Positions 55,747 through 64,000 of a DNA stretch of 64,000 nt are shown piece after piece. How positions within the stretch are numbered: the stretch's first letter is position 1; every line of letters starts with the position of its first letter. The position numbers and the translations under genes are program-made. Origin of the DNA: Rhodoglobus sp. (GTDB lineage: Bacteria > Actinomycetota > Actinomycetes > Actinomycetales > Microbacteriaceae). The DNA lies in NCBI GenBank assembly GCA_025463605.1, contig JAODAV010000003.1, positions 56,834 to 120,833 on the forward strand. The letters run 5' to 3'. The notes below the pieces were generated by a model that was not told the DNA's origin, did not search any database, and saw only the letters and a list, made by a program, of their open reading frames with translations.

Positions 55747-55854
55747 CACACCTCCCTGCTGCTGCTGTGTTGGTTACAGGATAGGGAAACGGTGTTCTCG
55801 CCGAGAGGGCTTGCCAAAGGCCCGCGCTGCCGATACGGGGGCTAGTTTCGAGGC

Positions 55855-56238
55855 ATGAAGACCTCGCCTCCCCCGGCCGACGGCGAACACCGCATCTACT
55901 TCAGTGACGGAAAGCTCAGCGGCATCGAGCACTACGAGGCCGGGCAGAAGAGCGGGCTGTGCGAATACTGGTACCGCAACGGCCAGAAGAAGTCGCAAGG
56001 CAGGTTCGCCGCGGGCACGTTCACGGGGCGCTGGATCTGGTGGCGGGAGAACGGCGAACTTCTGCAGGAGGGCGACTTCGTCGAGGGCATGCAGGTCGGT
56101 TGGTGGCGGCGCTGGCACGACACGGGCGCCCTCATGGACGAGGGCGAATGGGTCGACGGGCAGCGCTCGGGCGAGTGGAAGCACTACGACAAAGAGGGCG
56201 AACTGCGTAAGACGCAGAAGCACCCCGACCGCGCGTAG
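55855..56238 (+). CDS. MORN-repeat / YwqK-family protein
   Basis: 127 aa. Repeated 'G-x-x-x-G-x-W-x-x-W/Y' segments ('GLCEYWYRNGQKKSQGRF', 'GRWIWWRENGELLQEGDF', 'GWWRRWHDTGALMDEGEW', 'GEWKHYDKEG') form the MORN_2/YwqK pattern. Such proteins are annotated as toxin-antitoxin antitoxins, but no toxin is beside it. ATG 55855 is exactly six bases after TAGTTT, a leaderless start. A strong hairpin follows. Confidence 0.8.
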   Translation: MKTSPPPADGEHRIYFSDGKLSGIEHYEAGQKSGLCEYWYRNGQKKSQGRFAAGTFTGRWIWWRENGELLQEGDFVEGMQVGWWRRWHDTGALMDEGEWVDGQRSGEWKHYDKEGELRKTQKHPDRA

Positions 56239-56250
56239 CGGCAACGGACA

Positions 56251-56286
56251 ACCGGCCGGGCACCCACTGGGCGGCACCCGGCCGGT
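56251..56286. terminator. Bidirectional terminator hairpin
   Basis: ACCGGCCGGG and CCCGGCCGGT form a perfect 10-bp stem with a 16-base loop between the convergent MORN and SRPBCC genes. Confidence 0.75.
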
Positions 56287-56292
56287 CGATCG

Positions 56293-56748
56293 CTAGTTCT
56301 CTACTGTTCCCCGCCAGGCGCCGTCCTCGGCACCGCGCGACTCGATGAATTTCTTGAAGTTCTCGAGCTCGGCCCGCACCGCGCGATCAGGGATGTCGAG
56401 CGCCGCACCGGCTTTCTCGACGAAGCCCTCCGGCTCCCAGTCGATCTGCACGGCCACCCGTGACGAAGTGTCGCTGAGCCTGTGGAAGGTCACGACGCCG
56501 GCGTGGTCGACCTCACCCCCCGTGCTCGTCCACGCGACCCTATCGTCCGGGATCTGCTCGGTGATCACGGAATCGAACTCCCGCTCTCCCCCGGCGATGT
56601 TGACCCGCCAGTGAAGGTGCGTGTCGTCGATCTGCGTTACCGATTCGACGAAACTCAGGAACTGGGGAAACTTCTCGAACTGGGTCCACTGGTTGTATGC
56701 CGTGCTCACCGGCACGTTCACGTCGATCGTCTCCACTACTTGCGCCAT
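56293..56748 (-). CDS. SRPBCC family protein
   Basis: 151 aa, START/polyketide-cyclase-like ligand-binding fold. 'IDVNVPVSTAYNQWTQFEKFPQFLSFVESV' at the N-terminus and 'GGEVDHAGVVTFHRLSDTSSRVAVQIDW' are the usual blocks of the actinobacterial 'cyclase' subgroup. Ligand unknown. ATG 56748 follows GAGGGG. The small acidic gene ends 12 bases upstream, so the two may be co-transcribed. Confidence 0.85.
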   Translation of the reverse strand: MAQVVETIDVNVPVSTAYNQWTQFEKFPQFLSFVESVTQIDDTHLHWRVNIAGGEREFDSVITEQIPDDRVAWTSTGGEVDHAGVVTFHRLSDTSSRVAVQIDWEPEGFVEKAGAALDIPDRAVRAELENFKKFIESRGAEDGAWRGTVEN

Positions 56749-56760
56749 CGTCGTTTCCCC

Positions 56761-56952
56761 TCAGGCCTTCTCGTCCATGGTCACGTCGCCCTCATCGTCG
56801 GGTCCACCCGTGCCGGGCAGCACCTTCACGGCCGACTCGTCGATGTCGGGGTCGTCGAGCGCCGGGCTCGCGGCTGGAGCATCCTGCAATCTGTCGGTGT
56901 CGGTATCGCTTGCCGGGCTGTAGTTGGTGTCCTTCTCGATGTCGTCGCTCAT
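56761..56952 (-). CDS. Small acidic hypothetical protein (63 aa)
   Basis: 63 aa, about one third Asp/Glu, probably disordered ('DDPDIDESAVKVLPGTGGPDDEGD'). ATG 56952 is exactly six bases after TAGCGT, the same -10 as at 41678. No family recognised. Likely co-transcribed with the SRPBCC gene. Confidence 0.62.
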   Translation of the reverse strand: MSDDIEKDTNYSPASDTDTDRLQDAPAASPALDDPDIDESAVKVLPGTGGPDDEGDVTMDEKA

Positions 56953-57033
56953 GTTTCGACGCTATGTTGCCCGCGGCGCCGGAAATTAGGGGTTGCTTTC
57001 CCAGCTTGGCGCGCCTACGCAGTGTTCGCCCGC

Positions 57034-57846
57034 TCAATCCTCGGCCGCCCTGCGCCAGTCGTCGCTTGAGATGTGGGAGCCCCCCTGCGGCCCCATCTGC
57101 AGCATCCCGCCGTCGACGGCCCAGGACGCCCCTGTGACATAGCTGGATGCCGGCGACGCGAGAAATGCGATGACGTCCGCGATTTCGCGCGGATCGCCCG
57201 GCCTCGTGAGCGGGATGCCCGCCCGATGGATCTCGTGCGGGTCGACATCCTCAAGGTCGTTCATCGGCGTGGCGATCTCGCCGGGAGCGACGGCGTTCGC
57301 CGTGATCGCGTACTCACCGAGTTCGAGGGCAATGGTCTTGATGAGACCACCCAGACCGTGTTTGGAGGCGTCGTATGCCGATGAGCCGACGCGCGGCTGG
57401 TGCTCATGCACGCTGGTCACGGCGATGAGCCTTCCGCCCCGGCGGGCCTCGATCATGCGGCGAGCGGCCCGCTGCAGGCACACGAAAGCACCGTCGAGGT
57501 TGGTTGCCACTATCTCGCGCCATTCGTCCACCGTGACGTCGATGAAGGGGGTCTTCTGGCCCGTTCCGGCGTTGTTCACGAAGACGTCGAGCCCGCCCAG
57601 CTGGTCGGCGAGGGAATCGACCACAGTGCCGCACCCCTGGAGATCGGTCGTGTCGAGCCGGGCGACGAACGCGGTGCGCCCGAGCGAACGCACTTCCTCG
57701 GCGGTGCCTTGCGCGCCCGCCTCGTCCGAGTGCCACGTGATGCCGATATCCATTCCCGCTCTCGCGAGGGCCAGCGCAGTCGCTTTTCCGATTCCCGAGT
57801 CGGATGCCGTCACAATCGCCCTGCGAGGGTCGAAGGCCTCAGCCAT
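57034..57846 (-). CDS. SDR family oxidoreductase
   Basis: 270 aa classical short-chain dehydrogenase. 'VTASDSGIGKATALALA' cofactor loop, 'FVNNAGTGQKTPF', catalytic 'SAYDASKHGLGG' (YxxxK) and 'NAVAPGEIATPM' are present; a C-terminal His/Ser-rich tail follows the usual end. Similar to actinobacterial 2-deoxygluconate/glucose-dehydrogenase-like SDRs; substrate unknown. ATG 57846 has GGGAG seven bases upstream; the track start at 57999 overlaps the imuA promoter. Divergent from the mutasome. Confidence 0.88.
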   Translation of the reverse strand: MAEAFDPRRAIVTASDSGIGKATALALARAGMDIGITWHSDEAGAQGTAEEVRSLGRTAFVARLDTTDLQGCGTVVDSLADQLGGLDVFVNNAGTGQKTPFIDVTVDEWREIVATNLDGAFVCLQRAARRMIEARRGGRLIAVTSVHEHQPRVGSSAYDASKHGLGGLIKTIALELGEYAITANAVAPGEIATPMNDLEDVDPHEIHRAGIPLTRPGDPREIADVIAFLASPASSYVTGASWAVDGGMLQMGPQGGSHISSDDWRRAAED

Positions 57847-57992
57847 TGCGTTACTCCCTCCATTTCCCTTTTGATCGTAGGCAGGCAGCGGGGGCCCGTG
57901 CTGGGGGTTTGCGTGGGCCGCTGAGGGGCGTAGTCTCCGTCGTCGGCAGTGGTCGCGACCAGCCGCGACACGCCCGAAAATGTCGTCTGTAA

Positions 57993-58028
57993 TTGACACA
58001 ATCGAACATATGTTCGACTATGAACAAG
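57993..58028 (+). promoter_or_regulatory. SOS promoter with LexA box, imuA operon
   Basis: TTGACA (57993-57998), a 17-base spacer and GACTAT (58016-58021), followed after six bases by GTG 58028. The perfect 16-bp palindrome TCGAACATATGTTCGA (58002-58017) lies between -35 and -10 and fits the actinobacterial/Gram-positive SOS box (CGAAC-N4-GTTCG). Confidence 0.88.
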
Positions 58029-58768
58029 TGTCCCCTACTGCCACTGCGACACTGACCGCCGAGGTCGGTGCGCTCGACGACGTCGCCGTCGACAGGGTGC
58101 GCGAGTTGCAGTCGCGCATCCGGCAAATGCAGGCGACCAAGCTCGACACCAGGCGGATCCCGACGCATCCCGCGATCGCGGAACTACTTCCGGGCGGGGG
58201 CCTGCAGCAGGGCGCGAGCTATTCGGTCGAACGCTCGGCGATGCTGCTCATGACTCTCCTTGCCGCACCCTCTGCGGCCGGTTCGTGGTGTGGAGTCGTG
58301 GGAGTCCCCGAGTTCGGCGTCGAAGCGGCGCGGGGCTTCGGCATCGACCTCGACCGCCTCGTGCTCGTGCCGCATCCGGGCGACCAGTGGCTCGCCGTCA
58401 CCGCGGCGATCGCCGACGTCATGGGAGTCGTCGTCACCCGACCGCCCAGCAGGGCGACCGAGTCGAGCATCGCCCGGCTCTCGGCCCGCCTCCGGCAGCG
58501 CGGCACGACACTGCTCGTGCTCGGCACCTGGCCGCAGACGGAGGCGATGCTCTCCCTGTCCCGCAGTGAATGGCACGGCATCGGCGCCGGCCGCGGGCAT
58601 TTGGTCTCGCGGGAGGTCACCGTCACGGTCACCTCCCGAGTCGCGGGCAGGCCGCGCAGCGCCCGCTTGTGGCTACCGGATGAGTCGCAGAACGTACGAC
58701 GTGCAGATCGTCGCGAGGCTCGGCCGGCGCAGAGCGAGGTCATTCCGCTCAGGGCGGCGACAGGATGA
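58028..58768 (+). CDS. imuA: ImuA'-like SOS mutagenesis protein
   Basis: 246 aa. RecA-like fold protein of the mutasome ('GLQQGASYSVERSAMLLMTLL', 'VVGVPEFGVEAARGFGIDLDRLVLVP') that acts as an accessory factor for ImuB and DnaE2 in translesion synthesis. GTG 58028 follows the -10 box by exactly six bases, so the mRNA is leaderless; the track start at 57980 would place the LexA box inside the gene. Its stop overlaps imuB as ATGA. Confidence 0.85.
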   Translation: MSPTATATLTAEVGALDDVAVDRVRELQSRIRQMQATKLDTRRIPTHPAIAELLPGGGLQQGASYSVERSAMLLMTLLAAPSAAGSWCGVVGVPEFGVEAARGFGIDLDRLVLVPHPGDQWLAVTAAIADVMGVVVTRPPSRATESSIARLSARLRQRGTTLLVLGTWPQTEAMLSLSRSEWHGIGAGRGHLVSREVTVTVTSRVAGRPRSARLWLPDESQNVRRADRREARPAQSEVIPLRAATG

Positions 58769-60381
58769 GTCCTCGTACCCAGCGCGCGCCGGCGCTCCGT
58801 CGCGCGCTCACCGACACGACCGCACCGGGTCGCTCGCACGCCGGTCGTGAACTTGCGGGCGCAGAGCCGCCGCGGGTCATGGTGCTGTGGTGTCCGGACT
58901 GGCCCGTCACGGCAGCAGTCCAAGCCGAGAACCTGGGGGCGGATGCCGCAGTCGCCCTCATCGAGAAGAACCTCGTGTTCGCGTCATCCGCTTTCGCTCG
59001 CGCCGAGGGAGTCACTCGCGGGCTGCGGCTCCGGGAGGCTCAGGCGCGCTGCCCCGAGCTCATCGTTCTGGACTACGATCCTTCGCTCGACAACCGGGCG
59101 TTCGAACCCGTGCTCGCCGCCATCGAGCAGCTCACGCCGGGCGTGCAAGTTCTGCGACCGGGTGTGTGCGCGGTGCGCATCCGCGGCGCGGCTCGGTACT
59201 ACGGGGGTGAGAAGGCAGCGGCGCTCGCCCTTGCGGGTTGCGCCGCCGATGCGGGCGGCCGCAATGCGCGGGTGGGGGTGGCGGACGGCATCTTCACTGC
59301 GGACCAGGCCGCCCGCCTCACGGGCCGGGAGCGTGTGCGTATCGTTCCTGCGGGCGAGTCCGAGCGCTTCCTGGCGCCGCTCGACATCGGGTTGCTCGAC
59401 GACCCTGGGATAGTCACCCTGCTCAGGCGGCTGGGTATCCGCACCCTCGCGGGGTTCGCCGAACTCGCGGCCGACGATGTGCGCACCCGGTTCGGGGAGC
59501 CGGGAGCTCGGCTCCACTCCCTCGCCCGCGGTCGGGACAGCTGGCCGCTCACACCGCGCACTCCCCCGAGCGACCACGACCTCGTCGTGTCTTTCGAGCC
59601 CGCCCTCGACATCGTCGAGCAGGTGGCCTTCGGCGTGCGAACCGCTGCGGAGCGATTCGTCGACGGGCTCACCGCGTCGAAACTCGTCTGCACTGCCATC
59701 CGGGTGGAGCTTCACTCCGATTCCGGGGAGTTGTCCGAACGAGTCTGGCTGCATCCCCGTTCGTTCAGCCCTGGGGATGTCGTGGACCGAGTGCGCTGGC
59801 AGGTCAGCGGGGCGGAGCTGAGCTCGGGTGTCACGCGCGTGCGGGTCTCGCCGGAGGCCGTCGACGCGATCGGCAACCACGAGAGCGGGCTGTGGGGTTC
59901 AGGTCCTGACGAGCGCATCCACCACGCGCTCTCCCGGGTGCAAAGCATGCTCGGCCACGGCGCGGTGCTCATGCCGGGCGTCGGGGGCGGTCGTACCCTG
60001 TCCGACCGGCAGCAGCTCGTGGCCTGGGGCGACCGTGCAGTCTCTGCGAAACCGTCCGAGCAGCCGTGGCCCGGCTCACTGCCGGCACCGTTCCCCGGCA
60101 CGGTCTTCTCCCCCCGCCATCCCGTGCAAGTGCTCGACGAGCGACAGGAGAGCGTCGGAGTGGATGACCGCGGCGCGCTCAGCGCTGCTCCGGCACGATT
60201 CGCGGCGGGAGCGAAACTGCTCGAACTCACCGCCTGGGCAGGGCCGTGGCCGCTCGATGAACGCTGGTGGTCATCCGATGCGCGAAAGGCCTGGCGGGTG
60301 CAAGCCGTCGACTCCACCGGATGCGCGTGGCTGCTCGTACTCGACGGCGGCGGCTGGTGGGCGGAAGCGCGGTACGACTGA
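58765..60381 (+). CDS. imuB: ImuB, non-catalytic Y-family polymerase homologue
   Basis: 538-aa DinB-like scaffold linking DnaE2 to the sliding clamp. Fingers/palm-like 'VMVLWCPDWPVTAAVQ' and the little-finger region are present, but the palm Asp of the VDxDAFF motif and the SIDE motif are replaced (the latter by 'CAVRIRGAARYYGGE'), so it should not polymerise, as in mycobacterial ImuB. ATG 58765 overlaps the imuA stop; its own stop overlaps the dnaE2 ATG by one base. Confidence 0.88.
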   Translation: MSPRTQRAPALRRALTDTTAPGRSHAGRELAGAEPPRVMVLWCPDWPVTAAVQAENLGADAAVALIEKNLVFASSAFARAEGVTRGLRLREAQARCPELIVLDYDPSLDNRAFEPVLAAIEQLTPGVQVLRPGVCAVRIRGAARYYGGEKAAALALAGCAADAGGRNARVGVADGIFTADQAARLTGRERVRIVPAGESERFLAPLDIGLLDDPGIVTLLRRLGIRTLAGFAELAADDVRTRFGEPGARLHSLARGRDSWPLTPRTPPSDHDLVVSFEPALDIVEQVAFGVRTAAERFVDGLTASKLVCTAIRVELHSDSGELSERVWLHPRSFSPGDVVDRVRWQVSGAELSSGVTRVRVSPEAVDAIGNHESGLWGSGPDERIHHALSRVQSMLGHGAVLMPGVGGGRTLSDRQQLVAWGDRAVSAKPSEQPWPGSLPAPFPGTVFSPRHPVQVLDERQESVGVDDRGALSAAPARFAAGAKLLELTAWAGPWPLDERWWSSDARKAWRVQAVDSTGCAWLLVLDGGGWWAEARYD

Positions 60382-63300
60382 TGGGCTGGAACAACCCTCC
60401 CGTGCCCTGGTCGGAGTTCGAGAAGAGGCTCTCCGACGCATCCCGTCCCGGCTCAGCGCCTCCCGTCGGCGCCGACGGCGGTGACAGTCCCGCGTGGTCG
60501 TACAAGCGAAAGGCCTACCAAGCACCCCCGGATGCCGCGGCTCGCCCCGAGGCCGACATCGTGCCATACGCCGAACTGCACGCCCACTCGAGTTTCAGCT
60601 TTCTCGACGGAGCCAGCATGCCGGAGAGCCTCGCGGAGGAGGCGACGCGCCTTGGCCTGCACGCGCTCGCCCTCACCGACCACGACGGGTTCTACGGGAT
60701 CGCGCGCATGGCGGAGGCAGCCGCAGAACTGCATGGACTCGCGACGGTCTTCGGGGCCGAGCTCTCGCTGGGGCTTCGCGGCCCGCAGAATGGTATTCCC
60801 GACCCGGAGGGCACTCATCTGCTCGTACTCGCCCGCAGGCAGGAGGGCTACCACCGCCTCGCTACGGCCATCACCACGGCGCAACTGAGAGGCAAGGAGA
60901 AGGGTCGGCCCGTCTACGACCTCGAGCAACTCGCGGAGCAGGCAGGCGGGCACTGGCTTGTGCTCACCGGCTGCCGCAAGGGCGCCGTGCGCCTGGCGCT
61001 CGACGGAGGGGATCCAGGGAGAGAGCTCGATGAACTCGTGGGGCTCTTCGGCGCCGACAACGTCGTCGTGGAGCTCTTCGACCACGGCAATCCTCTCGAC
61101 AGCACTCATAACGACGTGCTCGCAGCCCTCGCCGCGCAAAAAGGCCTGCGCATCGTCGCGACCGGCAACGTGCACTACGCGACACCGCAGCAGCACCACG
61201 TGCACACGGCACTCGCAGCGGTGCGAGCGCGCAGGAGCCTCGACGACATGGACGGCTGGCTGCCCGCCGCCGGTGGTGCGCACTTGCGCTCCGGGGCGGA
61301 GATGGCGGCGCGGTTCGCCCGCTACCCCGGGGCGATCGAGAACTCGGTCTCCATCGCCGATGAGTTGAGCTTCGAGCTGCGGCAGGCCAAGCCCGACCTG
61401 CCCGACCAGGAGGTGCCCGAGGGCTTCACCCCCATGAGCTATTTGCGCAAGCTCACCTGGATGGGCGCGGCCGGCCGCAAGCTCCCCCTCACCCCCGAGA
61501 ACCGCAAGCGCATCAGCGGGGAGCTCAAGGTCATCGAGCAGAAGCACTTCGCCGGCTACTTCCTCATCGTGTGGGACATGGTGCGCAAAGCGCGGGAGCT
61601 GGGCGTGCTCTGCCAGGGCAGGGGCTCGGCAGCGAGCTCGGTCGTGTGCTACCTGCTCAACATCACCGCCGTCGACCCCATCAAGTACGGGTTGCCGTTC
61701 GAGCGGTTCATCTCGAGCATGCGCGAGGAGGAACCCGACATCGATGTCGACTTCGATTCCGACCGGCGGGAGGAGGTCATCCAGTACATGTTCACGAAGT
61801 ACGGGCGCGAGAACGCCGCGCAGGTGTCGAACGTCATCCAGTACCGTCCCAAGTTCGCCGTGCGCGACATGGCCAAAGCCCTCGGCCACAGCACGGGGCA
61901 GCAGGATGCGTGGTCGAAACAGGTGGAGCGCTGGGGCGCGGTGATCTCGAGCCAGGACCACGACATCCCGGGCATCGTCATCGACCTCGCCAAACAGGTG
62001 ATGAAGCTGCCGCGGCACCTCGGCATCCACTCGGGCGGCATGGTGCTCACGAAGCGCCCGGTCGGCGAGGTCGTGCCGATCGAGCACGCACGCATGAAAG
62101 ACCGCACGGTCGTGCAGTGGGACAAAGACGACTGCGCGTGGATGGGCCTCGTCAAATTCGACATGCTCGGACTCGGCATGCTCTCCGCTCTGCAGTACAT
62201 GTTCGACATGGTCCGGGAGACGCTCGGTGAGGAGTGGGATCTCGACAGCATCCCCAAGGAGGAGCAGGGCGTCTACGACCAGTTGTGCCTCGCGGATGCG
62301 ATCGGCGTCTTCCAGGTGGAGAGCCGGGCCCAGATGGGGCTGCTCCCCCGGCTGCAGCCACGCGAGTTCTACCACCTCGTCGTCGAGATCGCCCTCATCC
62401 GCCCCGGACCCATCCAGGGCGGCGCCGTGCACCCCTACGTGAGGCGAAAGACCGGCGAGGAGAAGGTGAGCTACCTGCACCCCAACCTGGAGAAGCCGCT
62501 AAAGCGCACTCTCGGGGTGCCCATCTTTCAGGAGCAGCTCATGCAGATCGCGGTCGCCGTCGGTGGCTGCACGGCTGACGACGCCGACCTGCTGCGACGG
62601 GCGATGGGGTCGAAGCGCGGTATCGAGAAGATCGAGTCATTGCGCTCCAAGCTCTACGAGGGCATGGAGAGCAACGGCATTACGGGTGAGAATGCAGACA
62701 AGATCTACGGCGCCATCCAGGCCTTCGCGGGGTTCGGGTTCGCCGAGAGCCACGCGCTGAGCTTCGCGCTTCTCGTCTATTCGAGCGCCTGGATGCGGCT
62801 GCATTACCCCGCCGCATTCCTCGCCGCCCTGCTCCGCGCCCAGCCCATGGGGTTCTACTCGCCGCAAAGCCTTGTTGCCGACGCCCGGCGCCATGGCGTC
62901 GAGGTGCGGCATCCCGACATTCTCAAGTCGGGAGTGAACGCGGGGCTCGAGCCGGTGCAGGGCGCAGTCCCCATCACCGGTCTCGACTCCTGCCTCGAGC
63001 GCGAGCAACCGCCCGTACCGGAGGTGTTCGACCGCACGGCCCCCTTCGACCCCGCCGACCACCGCCGCGACGGTGCGTACGCCGTGCGATTGGGGCTGGA
63101 TGAAGTGAGCGGCATCGGAGAGGGCGTCGCGAAACGCATCGTCGCCGAGCGCGACACCGCGGGTCCCTACCGGGACATGAACGATCTCGTGCGCCGCACG
63201 GGCCTCACGTCTGCGCAACTCGAAGTGCTCGCCGCCGCGGGGGCCTTCGACGGCTTCGGGCTCACGAGGCGGGAGGCAATGTGGAACGCGGGCAACGCTG

Positions 63301-63782
63301 CACAAGACCGGGAGGAGTTTCTCGCCGGAACCATCGTCGCGGTGCAACCGCCCCTGTTCGCGATGCCGACACCCGTCGAAGAACTCATGTCCGACCTGTG
63401 GGCGACAGGCATCTCGCCCGACAGTCACCCCGTCGAGCATTTGCGCCCCGCGCTGCGGGAGCGGGGCATCCTCACAGCACACGACCTGGCCACGGCCGAG
63501 ACCGGGCGTCGCATCGAGATCGGCGGCGTGGTGACCCACCGCCAGCGGCCGGCCACCGCGAGCGGCATCACCTTCATCAACCTCGAGGATGAGACGGGAC
63601 TCGTGAACGTGATCTGCAGCGTCGGCGTGTGGAACCGCTACCGCCGCGTCGCGCGCGAGGCACCCGCGATGATCATCCGGGGCATCCTCGAGCGCTCCCC
63701 AGAGGGTGTGACCAACGTGCTCGCAGACCGTTTCGAGGTGCTGGCAATGGCTCCGCGCACCCGATCGCGCGATTTCCAGTAA
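60381..63782 (+). CDS. dnaE2: Error-prone DNA polymerase III alpha, DnaE2
   Basis: 1133-aa C-family polymerase performing mutagenic lesion bypass. PHP domain ('[18 protein letters not shown]'), the palm with catalytic Asp residues ('[17 protein letters not shown]'), the '[16 protein letters not shown]' block and a C-terminal OB fold ('[19 protein letters not shown]') are visible. ATG 60381 starts one base into the imuB stop, so it is coupled. The track start 60267 is an out-of-gene extension. Third gene of the LexA-regulated operon. Confidence 0.94.
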   Translation: MGWNNPPVPWSEFEKRLSDASRPGSAPPVGADGGDSPAWSYKRKAYQAPPDAAARPEADIVPYAELHAHSSFSFLDGASMPESLAEEATRLGLHALALTDHDGFYGIARMAEAAAELHGLATVFGAELSLGLRGPQNGIPDPEGTHLLVLARRQEGYHRLATAITTAQLRGKEKGRPVYDLEQLAEQAGGHWLVLTGCRKGAVRLALDGGDPGRELDELVGLFGADNVVVELFDHGNPLDSTHNDVLAALAAQKGLRIVATGNVHYATPQQHHVHTALAAVRARRSLDDMDGWLPAAGGAHLRSGAEMAARFARYPGAIENSVSIADELSFELRQAKPDLPDQEVPEGFTPMSYLRKLTWMGAAGRKLPLTPENRKRISGELKVIEQKHFAGYFLIVWDMVRKARELGVLCQGRGSAASSVVCYLLNITAVDPIKYGLPFERFISSMREEEPDIDVDFDSDRREEVIQYMFTKYGRENAAQVSNVIQYRPKFAVRDMAKALGHSTGQQDAWSKQVERWGAVISSQDHDIPGIVIDLAKQVMKLPRHLGIHSGGMVLTKRPVGEVVPIEHARMKDRTVVQWDKDDCAWMGLVKFDMLGLGMLSALQYMFDMVRETLGEEWDLDSIPKEEQGVYDQLCLADAIGVFQVESRAQMGLLPRLQPREFYHLVVEIALIRPGPIQGGAVHPYVRRKTGEEKVSYLHPNLEKPLKRTLGVPIFQEQLMQIAVAVGGCTADDADLLRRAMGSKRGIEKIESLRSKLYEGMESNGITGENADKIYGAIQAFAGFGFAESHALSFALLVYSSAWMRLHYPAAFLAALLRAQPMGFYSPQSLVADARRHGVEVRHPDILKSGVNAGLEPVQGAVPITGLDSCLEREQPPVPEVFDRTAPFDPADHRRDGAYAVRLGLDEVSGIGEGVAKRIVAERDTAGPYRDMNDLVRRTGLTSAQLEVLAAAGAFDGFGLTRREAMWNAGNAAQDREEFLAGTIVAVQPPLFAMPTPVEELMSDLWATGISPDSHPVEHLRPALRERGILTAHDLATAETGRRIEIGGVVTHRQRPATASGITFINLEDETGLVNVICSVGVWNRYRRVAREAPAMIIRGILERSPEGVTNVLADRFEVLAMAPRTRSRDFQ

Positions 63783-63835
63783 GTGACGAACAGTTACCGA
63801 TTTGAAAATACATGGCGGTCACAGGCCAGTACTGC

Positions 63836-63928
63836 TATACCCTAGGCACATCGTCAGCGTTCTCTTAGGAGTGCGCCGATGTGGCCTCGACTGTCGGGGC
63901 CAGAAGAACGCTCCTGGAGGAGTTTTAC
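63836..63928 (+). promoter_or_regulatory. cspA promoter and structured leader
   Basis: An extended -10 TGC-TATACC (63836-63841) would start an 81-base leader. In it AGCGTTCT (63856-63863) and AGAACGCT (63905-63912) form a perfect 8-bp long-range stem around TGGCC-TCGAC-T-GTCGG-GGCCA. AGGAG at 63867-63871 can also pair with CTCCT at 63911-63915, next to the GGAGGAG ribosome-binding site (63916-63922), so the leader may refold with temperature. Confidence 0.55.
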
Positions 63929-64000
63929 ATGGCATTAGGCACCGTTAAGTGGTTCAACGCGGAAAAGGGCTTTGGTTTCATCGCCCCTGAGGATGGAAGT
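63929..64000 (+). CDS. cspA: Cold-shock protein CspA-like, C-terminus outside the window
   Basis: 24 visible codons: [20 protein letters not shown], the RNP1-containing start of a single-strand nucleic-acid-binding cold-shock domain. ATG 63929 with GGAGGAG six bases upstream. The full protein would be about 67-70 aa. Close to the actinobacterial CspA type. Confidence 0.95.
   Translation, partial: MALGTVKWFNAEKGFGFIAPEDGS

Noticed and set aside
55855-56238. YwqK-type gene as part of a toxin-antitoxin pair
   Set aside because: No toxin-like gene is adjacent; it has its own leaderless promoter and terminator.
57980-58027. Track start of imuA at 57980
   Set aside because: It would put the LexA box and -10 element inside the coding region; GTG 58028 fits the promoter.
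60453-62480. 675-aa reverse ORF
   Set aside because: Antisense to dnaE2; no motif.

Overview
The window reads as a chromosomal segment of a high-GC actinobacterium, most likely Microbacteriaceae. The supporting signs are RbpA, a mycothiol gene (mshC), polyprenol-phosphomannose synthase next to Lnt, PafB/PafC WYL regulators, an imuA'-imuB-dnaE2 mutasome behind a TCGAAC-N4-GTTCGA LexA box, many GTG starts, and many genes whose start codon sits six bases after a TANNNT -10 box (leaderless). No complete transposase, integrase, phage module, rRNA or CRISPR array was seen. Family names come from reading the supplied translations, not from searches.

Layout. 1-6.7 kb: the 3' part of the respiratory cluster (ctaE, partial qcrC) diverging from trpD, then an alpha-hydroxy-acid oxidase/glycerol kinase pair and divergent argG. 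6.7-10.4 kb: a worn accessory patch with a C-terminal SCP2-like fragment, an internally deleted VOC gene, a GNAT gene, patatin, HxlR, a RibD/DHFR-like reductase and the tail of an MBL-fold hydrolase, with several palindromic operator-like sites. 10.4-16.4 kb: a heme-binding-like protein, Nudix, S9 peptidase, SDR, NfeD/SPFH membrane pair and GDPD.

16.5-34.9 kb is a conserved actinobacterial backbone: rbpA facing ppm1-lnt, helY, tatC-tatA-tatB, two small membrane proteins, pafC-pafB, an FKBP lipoprotein, trmI, HAD, PAC2, an ECF42/DGPF sigma pair, mshC, uppP, an M20 peptidase and tRNA-Leu(GAG). The order resembles the M. tuberculosis Rv2050-Rv2141 interval as I recall it, but the pup-proteasome genes that lie there between trmI and pafB are absent. 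Most reverse-strand genes overlap by ATGA/GTGA, so translation is probably coupled.

34.9-57.9 kb is mixed housekeeping and accessory: monooxygenase, EEP nuclease, HEAT-like protein plus a GNAT remnant, DnaJ-NERD fusion, glutathione peroxidase, phosphatase, LLM oxidoreductase, three small acidic proteins, gamma-glutamyltransferase, a 1171-aa nuclease-helicase, an orphan DarT-like ADP-ribosyltransferase, two GAF-domain proteins (one a kinase), a DUF5997/LysR-like divergent pair and an SDR. 57.9-63.8 kb is the SOS mutagenesis operon, followed by the start of a cold-shock gene with a structured leader.
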